Source: an uncultured Zoogloea sp. (lineage in GTDB: Bacteria; Pseudomonadota; Gammaproteobacteria; Burkholderiales; Rhodocyclaceae). From it: DNA of 59,028 bases. Numbering within the stretch: position 1 is the stretch's first letter; each line of letters opens with the position of its first letter. The stretch is from the NCBI GenBank assembly GCA_937967645.1, contig CALBTT010000202.1, forward strand, positions 1-59,028, in the 5' to 3' direction. The position numbers and the translations under genes are program-made. Under the pieces are notes generated by a model, which saw only the letters and a list, made by a program, of their open reading frames with translations, did not search any database and was not told where the DNA came from. This document shows, piece by piece, positions 26,150 through 37,529 of the stretch.

Positions 26150-27550
26150 ATGCCAGAAACTCGCCTACCCTCATTCAATGATTTTTCCCCTGAAATACTC
26201 AGGGGGGATTTGCGCCCTTGCCTTCAGGCGGTAGTTGATGGTGGTGGCGACGATAAGGAAGTCATCAGCAAATGGGCTGATGAGTTTTTTGGTGGCGTAG
26301 CGAATAAGCGATCATCCACCAATATCCCTGCTACGTTGAGGTCGACGGGCCTTTCAACTGGGGTTAGGCCGTTAGCGCTATCACCTGTGGGCCTTTCCAT
26401 ACTGACAGCGTCTACTGCGGTTGAAGCCGCCAAATTGTTTTGTGCGCATCTTCTCAAAGAAAAAAATGGAAAGCTTCTTATTGAAGCGCTTTCAGCCATG
26501 CGTAAACGTAAAGTAAGGATCACAAAGCCGACGTTGAAGGATGAATTGAAATCGTTAGGGGTTTCAGGACTGTCAAACAATACCACAGACCACTCGACAC
26601 TAAAAAATTGGTTAATTTATGCCGGTCTTGTAAGCGCTGACGGCGATCCAAATGATGTCGAAATTAAGGCGATTCTTGGGATTAGCAGTACCGAAATTGA
26701 TGAGTTCAAATCGCTGTCATTAGGACAGCAAGTATTTTTGCAGCTGCTGAGGAGAATGCACGAAACAGCATCAGGGCCATTTCAGGTGAAGGACTTGTTT
26801 AGGGAGTGCATGGAAGCGCACCCCCACTTGTTTAATGATGCTCAATTTGCAAAACAAGTGCGCCAGCCGTTGGAAAAAGGTGGCTGGCTAGAGGCCACAG
26901 GTTTGGCCACTGGCGCTCATGGCGGGCGTTCAGGAAGTATTCAGGGTACGAAGAAATTACTTGATATCCCGATTGAAGAGATTATTCCAGATTTTCAGCA
27001 GGTGATTCCCTCGGAGTTGAGGTCCAAGTTACAAACCCCCCTGGATGAGTTATCGGTTGATTTGTTTGGCGCTGATACGCATAAGGCAGGCTTGGCACTT
27101 GAACTGTTAGCGCTCCGAATGATCATTGATTTGGGGCTCGATCCAAGACACTTTCGACTAAGAAGTGCAGAGACTGCACATGCAGAGGTCGATTTGATTG
27201 CCGAAGGCGCTCATCTACTTTTCAGCAGGTGGACTTTTCAGTGTAAGCGCTATGGGCGAGATACGCACACAAAGCTGGGGTTAAGTGATGTCGCCAAAGA
27301 GGTCGGTATTGCGGTGTTTTCCAAAGCGCATGTGATCGTTATGGTGACTACGACGGACTTCTCCAGAGATGCCGTTGCATATGCCGATGAAGTAACCAGA
27401 GCCACGCATTTGCAGTTTGTTTTTGTGAACGGGCGCGTTGTCGATGAATACCTCAAGGAAGGGAAAGATGCCTTGTGGCGTCATTTCAAGGGAAGTGCCA
27501 TCGACGTTATGACAATAAAACGAGAGCAGCCGCTACCTAAGGGGGAGTGA
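26150..27550 (+). CDS. Putative restriction endonuclease with Mrr-like (QxK) nuclease core
   Basis: The 466-residue protein has no motif that I recognise over the first 285 residues, apart from predicted helix-rich, DNA-binding-like segments. The C-terminal third has a PD-(D/E)xK arrangement: Glu318 in a helix (LALELLALRM), Asp348 in HAEVDLIAEG, then Gln364 and Lys366 in WTFQCKRYG. The Q-x-K version is the hallmark of Mrr-type catalytic domains. Position and composition tie it to the two methyltransferases, and it is very probably their restriction partner. The cleavage site cannot be predicted. A Type IV (methyl-directed) role is excluded only by context. Confidence 0.82.
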   Translation: MPETRLPSFNDFSPEILRGDLRPCLQAVVDGGGDDKEVISKWADEFFGGVANKRSSTNIPATLRSTGLSTGVRPLALSPVGLSILTASTAVEAAKLFCAHLLKEKNGKLLIEALSAMRKRKVRITKPTLKDELKSLGVSGLSNNTTDHSTLKNWLIYAGLVSADGDPNDVEIKAILGISSTEIDEFKSLSLGQQVFLQLLRRMHETASGPFQVKDLFRECMEAHPHLFNDAQFAKQVRQPLEKGGWLEATGLATGAHGGRSGSIQGTKKLLDIPIEEIIPDFQQVIPSELRSKLQTPLDELSVDLFGADTHKAGLALELLALRMIIDLGLDPRHFRLRSAETAHAEVDLIAEGAHLLFSRWTFQCKRYGRDTHTKLGLSDVAKEVGIAVFSKAHVIVMVTTTDFSRDAVAYADEVTRATHLQFVFVNGRVVDEYLKEGKDALWRHFKGSAIDVMTIKREQPLPKGE

Positions 27551-27693
27551 GGTTTAATAGTACTAGGAGTTTGACTAATAACTCCAATACAAACTACCAT
27601 ACGGGCGAAAAGTCCGCCTTGCGGAAACTCGCATGGTTCCGTGGTTTGGGGAGTTGTTTGGAGTCTGTGCCCATCACCACCGCCAGATTCGAA

Positions 27694-27727
27694 GACAAAG
27701 GCCACCCCTCCGGGGTTGGCCTTTGTC
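27694..27727. terminator. Long hairpin downstream of the R-M operon
   Basis: GACAAAGGCCA then CCCC pairs with GGGG and TGGCCTTTGTC, giving about 15 bp with one bulged base and a three-base loop. It is likely the terminator of the operon, although a T tract is weak. Confidence 0.6.
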
Positions 27728-27990
27728 GTTTCTGCGCCATCCCTTTCCGCCCACTCCTGCGCCGTGCGCCTGAGCTCGCCATTAATCGCAAAAAAATGCT
27801 GATGCACTTCACGGATACTTGCGCCAGGCGACCTCATGCTTAGTCCAATCGAAGCCTAAGTCGTTGAAAAATCATTATTTTTCATTCGATTGTCGATTTG
27901 GCGCAAAAAAACGCGCGCACCTGATGAGACGCTGGAGGGTAAGCGTCCAACCACCCCATCTTCCCATGACAGACCAAATAGCGTATTTAT

Positions 27991-28012
27991 GTCCACGCCG
28001 AACGGCGTGGAC
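27991..28012. repeat. Perfect 10-bp palindrome
   Basis: GTCCACGCCG and CGGCGTGGAC are perfect reverse complements around AA. It could be a protein-binding site or hairpin. No gene is near enough to assign it. Confidence 0.55.
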
Positions 28013-28166
28013 ACCTATCCACTTCAATTTCTTTTGAATTCAGCCCGCGTGTACGCTGGCCTAGCGGTGAGGCAGTAACTCCGAGACTCGACTGGCCTTG
28101 TGTGTGTGGCAGCCGCGTGAGCACATCGCGCAGGTATGCGTACATGCTTTTCTACACATCGTTTTC

Positions 28167-28197
28167 TTGACGAGTGTCTAAGTATTTATTTTATAAT
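28167..28197 (+). promoter_or_regulatory. Orphan promoter candidate
   Basis: TTGACG at 28167–28172 and TATAAT at 28192–28197 are 19 bases apart. Transcription would run into the strong terminator at 28252–28281, without a gene between. It may drive a short RNA. Confidence 0.4.
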
Positions 28198-28251
28198 ACA
28201 CAAGGTTGAAAGTTATCTAATCCCTGACTCTACGTCTAGGCCTGTTTCAAA

Positions 28252-28286
28252 TAAAAAGCCCTGATTAGTCAGGGCTTTTTATTTTT
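28252..28286 (+). terminator. Strong intrinsic terminator
   Basis: AAAAAGCCCTGA and TCAGGGCTTTTT form a perfect 12-bp stem (longer if A/T pairs are counted) around TTAG, followed by more T residues. It is the clearest terminator in the accessory tail. Confidence 0.85.
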
Positions 28287-28382
28287 CTGGCCGACCCGCC
28301 TGTGTTGCTGCCCGGATCCGGTGATCGGCTTGCCTGACTGAAGCAGGGCGTTTCCCCCACTCAACTCACCCTAAGAACCGAT

Positions 28383-30335
<1,953 letters not shown>

Positions 30336-30349
30336 GAGGGGAAACAGGG

Positions 30350-30958
30350 ATGGAAATCGTCGCCGTCATCGACTTTGAAACCACCGGACTGTCGCCAGCG
30401 CAAGGCGATCGGGCAACCGAGATCGCCGCGGTGATCGTGGAGGATGGCAAGGTGGTGGATCGCTACCAGAGCCTGATGAACGCTGGGGTGCGGATCCCGT
30501 CCTTCATCGAATCCCTGACCGGCATCTCCGACGCGATGATCCGTCAGGCTCCGCCTGCAGCAGAGGTCATGCAGGCGGTCTCGGATTTCGTGGGTGATCT
30601 GCCGCTGGTCGCCCACAACGCCGCCTTCGACTGCAAGTTCTGGGATGCAGAGCTGGCGCGCATCCAGCGTGGCCGGAAGAAGGAGTTCATCTGCTCGCTG
30701 CTGCTGTCCCGGCGCCTCTTTCCGCAGGCGCCGAGCCACAAGCTGGCAGCGCTCGTCGAGTATGCCAGGCTGCCGGTGGCCGGGCGTTATCACCGTGCGC
30801 TGGCGGACGCGGAGATGGCGGCCAGCCTGTTGCTGCGCCTCGAGGAGGAGCTGCAGCGGCAGCATGGCGTCGGGGAAGTGTCACCGGACCTCCTGCGCCG
30901 GATCCAGCGGGTGCCCAAGACTCAGCTGGCGAAGTGCATCGCCAGCCGGCACGGCTGA
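30350..30958 (+). CDS. DnaQ-like 3'-5' exonuclease (DEDDh)
   Basis: The 202-residue protein has the three exonuclease motifs of the DEDDh group: VIDFETTG near residue 7 (Asp and Glu), LVAHNAAFDCKF near residue 83, and YHRALADAEM near residue 146 with the histidine and last aspartate. It resembles the epsilon subunit of DNA polymerase III and RNase T-like proteins, and both DNA and RNA substrates are possible. The start at 30350 is chosen because the exonuclease fold begins at once and GGGGAAACAGGG precedes it. It follows the Suv3-type helicase by 14 bases, so the pair may act on the same nucleic acid. Confidence 0.9.
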   Translation: MEIVAVIDFETTGLSPAQGDRATEIAAVIVEDGKVVDRYQSLMNAGVRIPSFIESLTGISDAMIRQAPPAAEVMQAVSDFVGDLPLVAHNAAFDCKFWDAELARIQRGRKKEFICSLLLSRRLFPQAPSHKLAALVEYARLPVAGRYHRALADAEMAASLLLRLEEELQRQHGVGEVSPDLLRRIQRVPKTQLAKCIASRHG

Positions 30959-30986
30959 TCTCCCGAGGGAGCGTGGGGGCTGCCGC

Positions 30987-33026
<2,040 letters not shown>

Positions 33027-33037
33027 GCGTGCCCTGA

Positions 33038-33904
33038 TCAGCGCAAGCCGGCCGGTGCGGTCTGATAGAAGCGCCGGTAGGCTGCGTAATCGGCGTTGGT
33101 CGCGGAAATGAAGTAGGCGTCGCTGTCGAGCCCGACCTCCTGGGAGGCGCGGTGCAGGATTTCCTTGCCGCGCGGGTCCTTGTGCATGGCGAGGAAGGCG
33201 CTGGCGACGGCCTTGAGGTCCTTGTCAGGCACCTTGCTGGAGGCCATCAGCGCCAGATCCTGATAGGGCTCCGAGGTCCACAGGATCCGGAACTTCTTGT
33301 TCTCGCGATTCGCATAGCCCTCGATCAGCATCGAGTTGCTGCCCGTCGCCCGGGCCTTGCCGGCAAACATCTGGGCGATGGCCGCGTTCTGGTTGCCGCC
33401 GAACACGGCCTTCACCTCGATGCCCTTCGACAACAGGTAGGCGTAGGGCACCTTGTAGCCGATGAAGGCTTCCGGCCCGGCAAAGGCGACCTCCTGCCCC
33501 TTCAGCTGCTCGAGGGTGGTGACCGGGGAGTCGGCCGGTACGGCGATCTGGCCATGTAGCGGCGGCGCGTTACGGCGACCGAAGACCCGCCAGCCGAGGG
33601 CTTCCCGCTCCGGGCTGAAGAGGTGGTTGCTGAAGACGAACTCCACCTCCTGGGCCAGCACGTAGCTGGTGGTATCCGCCGAGGTCCGGCCGATCTTCAG
33701 CTGCAGCTTGACGCCGCTCTTGTCCGAGACGTACTGGATGATCGGGTTCCAGTAGGCGGCGGTCTTGTTGATGTCCCACTGGTTGATGGGTGAAAAGCGG
33801 TAGGCGGCCTCTTGGGCAAAGGAGGGCGCAATACCTGCACAGAGCAGGACCAGCGAGGCGATCAGGCGGCGCATCGTAAAATAATGTGACTGAAGGTGCA
33901 CCAT
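33038..33904 (-). CDS. Phosphate/phosphonate-type periplasmic substrate-binding protein (PhnD-like)
   Basis: The 288-residue protein has a signal peptide ending near PSFAQ (about residue 31). The following periplasmic fold is typical of PhnD-like binding proteins: FSPINQWDINKTAAYWNPII, FSNHLFSPEREALG, and EVAFAGPEAFIGYKVPYAY near residue 135. PhnD-type proteins bind phosphonate, phosphate or other oxyanions, and the ligand is unknown here. No ABC transporter permease or ATPase is adjacent, and a sensor kinase gene follows after 11 bases. It is therefore more likely a co-sensor than a transporter subunit. The start at 33904 has GGAGG four bases upstream. The ATG at 33874 lacks such a site. Confidence 0.85.
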   Translation of the reverse strand: MVHLQSHYFTMRRLIASLVLLCAGIAPSFAQEAAYRFSPINQWDINKTAAYWNPIIQYVSDKSGVKLQLKIGRTSADTTSYVLAQEVEFVFSNHLFSPEREALGWRVFGRRNAPPLHGQIAVPADSPVTTLEQLKGQEVAFAGPEAFIGYKVPYAYLLSKGIEVKAVFGGNQNAAIAQMFAGKARATGSNSMLIEGYANRENKKFRILWTSEPYQDLALMASSKVPDKDLKAVASAFLAMHKDPRGKEILHRASQEVGLDSDAYFISATNADYAAYRRFYQTAPAGLR

Positions 33905-33969
33905 TATGCCTCCACCGTCCCTCTTCGCCAAAGGCGGGCACCGCGCGTTTTTCCCTGATTGATCCGCCC

Positions 33970-34641
33970 TCAGCGGGTGATGCGCCGGATCTCGCCGCCA
34001 CAGCTCGATGCCACGCGGGCGTACTCCTCCGGGGTGTCGATCTGGGCCTGGGCCAGGTCCACCTTGTTGATCATCCGCTTCACATAGGGCGCCCAGCGCT
34101 CCTCGAGTTCCTGCTGGATCCGGTTGCGGGTCTGTCCCACCGGGCCGCGCCACGGGTCGCCGGTGACGAAGCGCTTCTTCAGGGCTTCCCGCAACTCGGG
34201 TTCGATGCTTTCAAGGTGTTCCTGGTAAGTCCGGACGTGGCGAAGCTCGTGGCGGTGGATCTCGTTCCAGGCACAGCTACCCCGCGAAAATTCCCGGGCG
34301 ACGTAGACGGTCATGGGGCTGTAGCCGTAGGTCACGGTGAGTTGGGGGCTGGCGCATTCCCAGCGGCCGCCGGGGTCGACGTAGGATACGATCCGGGTCT
34401 GAAAGCTGACGATGGCCGTACCGCGGGTCAGCCCGAGCACCTGCATGCCCGGTCGGGTGGCCGCCGGCCCCAGCAGGGTGAGGGTGCGGAAGCTGGTCTG
34501 AAGGTCGAGGGAGAACGCTTCCTGATGACGCTTTAGGGTCACGGTGGGCTTGGGCAGGCGGTCGCAGTTGTCGGCCCGGACCGGTGAAGGGACCAGGGTG
34601 AGCGTAGTCAGGATCAGCAGGATGAGGACAGAGTGATGCAT
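33970..34641 (-). CDS. Secreted HExxH-motif protein of unknown function
   Basis: The 223-residue protein has an N-terminal signal peptide ending near VRADNC (about residue 25). It carries the zinc-protease motif HELRH within IHRHELRHVRTYQEH near residue 132, preceded by the cysteine-containing ECASPQLTV and RGSCAW. Three or four cysteines may form disulfides in the periplasm. I do not recognise a named family. The helical C-terminus (EPELREALKKRFV) follows the motif. The start at 34641 places the signal peptide first. The upstream in-frame ATG at 34725 adds atypical residues. It could be a periplasmic or outer-membrane peptidase. A 65-base gap separates it from the binding protein gene downstream. 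Confidence 0.65.
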   Translation of the reverse strand: MHHSVLILLILTTLTLVPSPVRADNCDRLPKPTVTLKRHQEAFSLDLQTSFRTLTLLGPAATRPGMQVLGLTRGTAIVSFQTRIVSYVDPGGRWECASPQLTVTYGYSPMTVYVAREFSRGSCAWNEIHRHELRHVRTYQEHLESIEPELREALKKRFVTGDPWRGPVGQTRNRIQQELEERWAPYVKRMINKVDLAQAQIDTPEEYARVASSCGGEIRRITR

Positions 34642-34772
34642 CGGATTCCATCGGAGGACGCCTCGCCGCGGCTCGGCGCCAGGCTGTGGGCTGCATCGGG
34701 AGCCCGTGGGCCGTTGGTCACGCATTCTATGCCGTGTCTGGTGCTCGTGATCTCCGTGCAGGTGCGTCCGGC

Positions 34773-35744
34773 GTGAATTCCGAGGATCTGGATCTCTTTG
34801 CCCGGGTGTTGCGGGCAGGTAGCCTGTCCCGCGCCGGCATGGAGCTGGGGATCGACCCGTCGACCGTCAGCCGGCGCGTGGCGCAGTTGGAGGGCGAGCT
34901 GGGGGTGCGCCTGCTGCATCGCAGCGGGCGGGGCGTGTCGGCGACCGACCAGGGGCGCCAGCTGCTGGGCTATGCGGAGGCGGTCGGCGAGCTCCTGGCG
35001 CAGGCGAAGGACCGGTTACGCGACCCTTCCGGCAACGGGCCGGCGCGCCTGCACATCGGCGCCCAGCCCACCATCGCGCGGATCCTGTTCGGGCCCCTGG
35101 CACGGGTTCTGCAAACTCACTATCCGCAGACGCGGCTGCGCTTGGTGGAGGCGTTGGGGAACCAGATCCTCGACCAGCTTGGGAACGGCGAACTCGATTT
35201 CGCCGTGATCTATCTGCCAGAGCAGATCGGCGCGCTGCAGTTCGACGTGCTCCTCGAGGAGGGGCTGCACCTGATCGCGCCAGGGGATGCGACGCTATCC
35301 GGTGACGGGTTGGAAGTGGCCAGCCTGGGCGACTGGCCGCTGATCCTGCCGAGCACGCCCCATGGCATCCGGCTGCTGGTCGAGTCATTGGCGGCCCGCC
35401 ACGGCTTCACGCCCGACATCGTGCTCGAATGCGATGCCTCGATCTCCCAGACCAAGCGCCTGGTCATGCAGGGCTGTGGCTGCACGGTGCTGCCGCTGGC
35501 GGCGGTGGATGAGGAACTGGCCGACGGCCGTCTGCGCAGCCTGCGTCTGGTGGCGCCGGAAGTCCGTCGGCGGGTCGGCATCGTGCCGGGCCGCAACCGG
35601 GTCATTCCCAGCGGGCTGTGGAAAATCATCGGCCTGGTCAAGACCGAGATCGCCCGCCTGGTCGAGGCGGGCGGCTGGCCGGACGCTGCGCTGCATCAGC
35701 CAGCCGAGGCGCCATTGCCTAGTCCAGACGCGCCTGGGGCGTGA
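34773..35744 (+). CDS. LysR-type transcriptional regulator
   Basis: The 323-residue protein has the LysR N-terminal winged helix-turn-helix: DLDLFARVLRAGSLSRAGMEL followed by GIDPSTVSRRVAQLEGELGVRLL (about residues 2–45). A periplasmic-binding-like effector domain begins with ARLHIGAQPTIARIL near residue 93. The start is taken as GTG 34773, because the conserved domain begins there and AGGTG lies eight bases upstream. The longer ATG start at 34686 would add 29 unrelated residues. It overlaps tail-to-tail by 26 bases with the thiamine-diphosphate enzyme gene on the other strand, so it may regulate that gene or its divergent neighbour. Confidence 0.85.
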   Translation: MNSEDLDLFARVLRAGSLSRAGMELGIDPSTVSRRVAQLEGELGVRLLHRSGRGVSATDQGRQLLGYAEAVGELLAQAKDRLRDPSGNGPARLHIGAQPTIARILFGPLARVLQTHYPQTRLRLVEALGNQILDQLGNGELDFAVIYLPEQIGALQFDVLLEEGLHLIAPGDATLSGDGLEVASLGDWPLILPSTPHGIRLLVESLAARHGFTPDIVLECDASISQTKRLVMQGCGCTVLPLAAVDEELADGRLRSLRLVAPEVRRRVGIVPGRNRVIPSGLWKIIGLVKTEIARLVEAGGWPDAALHQPAEAPLPSPDAPGA

Positions 35745-37377
35745 TCTGGCGGGGATCGACCCGCAGCTCGATCAAGGCCGCCTTGCCTGCCGCACGGGCC
35801 CGCTCGAAGGCGGCGGGGAAGTCCTCGCTGCTGCTCACCCGTTCGGCGTGGGCGCCGAAGGCCTGGGCCAGGGCCACGAAATCCGGATTCAAGAGGTCCG
35901 TGGCAATGGGGCGTCCCGGATACTCCCGCTCCTGGTGCATCCGGATGGTACCGAGCATGCCATTGTTCACCACGATGCAGATCACCGCGGCGCCGTACTG
36001 CAGGGCCGTGGCCAGTTCCTGGGGATACATCATGAAGCAGCCGTCGCCGGCCAGGCTCACCACGGTCCTGTCCGGGTGGCGCAGCTTGGCGGCGATAGCG
36101 GCCGGCAGGCCGTAGCCCATCGCGCCATTGGTCGGGGCCAGCTCGGTGGCCGGCTGACGGTAGTGGAAGAAGCGGTGCACCCACACGGTGTAATTGCCGG
36201 CGCCGTTGGCGACGACGGCGTCGTCGGGCAGGTGCGCATCCAGCCAGGCCATCACCTGGCTGAAGTCGACGCCGTCGATCGCACTGGTCGCCGTGGGGGG
36301 CGTCGAGTGGGCCTGGTAATCGGCGCGCAGGGTCTCTGTCCAGGCGTGCCACGGGGGTGTCGGGATCGGCTCCAGGGCGGCCAGGGCATGGGCCATGCAG
36401 GCCACGCCGGCATTGATCGGCTGGGTGGCCTGATAGGTCCGTCCGAGTTCGTCCGGGTCCGCATGGATGTGGATCAGGGACTGGCGTGGGCTGGGGCTTT
36501 CGATCAGGGTGTAGCCCGCCGAGGTGGCCTCGCCCAGGCGCGCGCCCAGCACCAGCAGCAGGTCGGCATTGCGTACATGCTCGGCCAGCTTCGGGGACAC
36601 GCCCAGACCCAGCTGGCCGACATAGTGGCGGTCACGGTTGTCGAACAGGTCCTGCCGGCGGAAGGAGGCCGCCAAGGGCAGGTCGTTGGCCTTTACGAAA
36701 CGCGCCAGGGCGGCACAGGCGTCGGCCGTCCAGCCGGTGCCACCCGCGATCAGCAGCGGCCGCTGTGCCGCCGCGAGGCGGATGCGCAGCTCGGCCAGAT
36801 CGTCCTCGGTGGGTGCCGCCCGGGCCACGCGCACGGGCGGCGCATCGGCGACGCAGGCCGAGCCAAACAGCACGTCTTCCGGCAAGGCCACCACAACCGG
36901 CCCCGGGCGCCCCGACAGGGCGAGGCTGAAGGCCCGCGATACCAGCTCCGGCAGGCGCCGGGGGCTGTCGGCTTCCAGCACGGCCTTGGCCATGTCGCCG
37001 AACATCAGCCGGTAGTCGACCTCCTGGAAGGCGCCGCGGCCGAGGAAGCTGGAGTCGGCCTGGCCGATGAAGAGGATCATCGGGGTCGAGTCCTCGGCGG
37101 CGGTATGCACCCCGTTGGCGGCATGGGTGGCCCCCGGCCCGCGGGTGACGAAGCCGATGCCGGGGCGTCCGGTGAGCTTGCCGTGGGCGTCGGCCATGTT
37201 CGCGGCCGCCCCCTCGTGGCGGGTCACGATGGTACGGATGGCGGGCTGGTCGCGCAGCGCGTCGAGCACCGGCAGGTAGCTCTCGCCGGGCACGCAGTAC
37301 ACCGTGTCTACCCCGTTCCTCGCCAGCGCGGCAACCAGGATCTGGCCGCCGGTGCGTGTGCCTTGTGCGCTTTCCAT
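35719..37377 (-). CDS. Thiamine-diphosphate-dependent decarboxylase / acetolactate-synthase-like protein
   Basis: The 552-residue protein has the three-domain layout of ThDP enzymes related to acetolactate synthase and 2-oxo-acid decarboxylases. The catalytic glutamate lies in TRHEGAAANMADAHG near residue 55. The middle domain contains GGTGW near 212, and the cofactor motif begins GDGCFMMYPQE near 425 and ends VVNN. True acetolactate synthase FAD-binding motifs are not obvious, and no small regulatory subunit is near. It is therefore more likely a decarboxylase. It diverges from a semialdehyde dehydrogenase gene, which suggests that the pair decarboxylates a 2-oxo acid and oxidises the resulting aldehyde. 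Confidence 0.85.
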   Translation of the reverse strand: MESAQGTRTGGQILVAALARNGVDTVYCVPGESYLPVLDALRDQPAIRTIVTRHEGAAANMADAHGKLTGRPGIGFVTRGPGATHAANGVHTAAEDSTPMILFIGQADSSFLGRGAFQEVDYRLMFGDMAKAVLEADSPRRLPELVSRAFSLALSGRPGPVVVALPEDVLFGSACVADAPPVRVARAAPTEDDLAELRIRLAAAQRPLLIAGGTGWTADACAALARFVKANDLPLAASFRRQDLFDNRDRHYVGQLGLGVSPKLAEHVRNADLLLVLGARLGEATSAGYTLIESPSPRQSLIHIHADPDELGRTYQATQPINAGVACMAHALAALEPIPTPPWHAWTETLRADYQAHSTPPTATSAIDGVDFSQVMAWLDAHLPDDAVVANGAGNYTVWVHRFFHYRQPATELAPTNGAMGYGLPAAIAAKLRHPDRTVVSLAGDGCFMMYPQELATALQYGAAVICIVVNNGMLGTIRMHQEREYPGRPIATDLLNPDFVALAQAFGAHAERVSSSEDFPAAFERARAAGKAALIELRVDPRQITPQARLD

Positions 37378-37529
37378 GTTTGCCTCCGAGTGGTGATGGG
37401 CGGCAGTGTGAGCCGGATCCCGATTCCTGGTGTTGCGCTGGGCGCACGGCTGTTTTGATAAAAATGCAGGGCTTCATGTCCGGCAGGCCACTAGAATCCG
37501 GGGGTAATCGCCCACTTCCTGGAGTCATG

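Larger units (their letters stand above)
27551..28382. other. Gene-free tail of the accessory segment (832 bp)
   Basis: I see no convincing gene in this stretch. It contains two hairpins (27694–27727 and 27991–28012), one possible short transcript unit ending in a strong terminator, and a 13-base copy of a sequence found upstream of the methyltransferase operon. Composition is mixed and AT-rich from about 28,140. It marks the transition from foreign to core DNA. Confidence 0.6.

Noticed and set aside
26150..27550. The nuclease considered as a stand-alone Type IV (methyl-dependent) enzyme because of its Mrr-like core
   Set aside because: It directly follows two m5C methyltransferases of the same AT-rich composition, with a 51-base gap. 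A methyl-dependent nuclease would attack the host DNA they modify.
27481..27837. A 118-codon minus-strand frame with a helix-like N-terminus in the accessory tail
   Set aside because: Its middle lies across a hairpin terminator and its end overlaps the nuclease gene. No family resemblance is visible.
35362..37458. A 698-codon plus-strand frame antisense to the thiamine enzyme gene
   Set aside because: The minus-strand gene shows the catalytic Glu and GDG..NN motifs. The plus-strand frame is a shadow.
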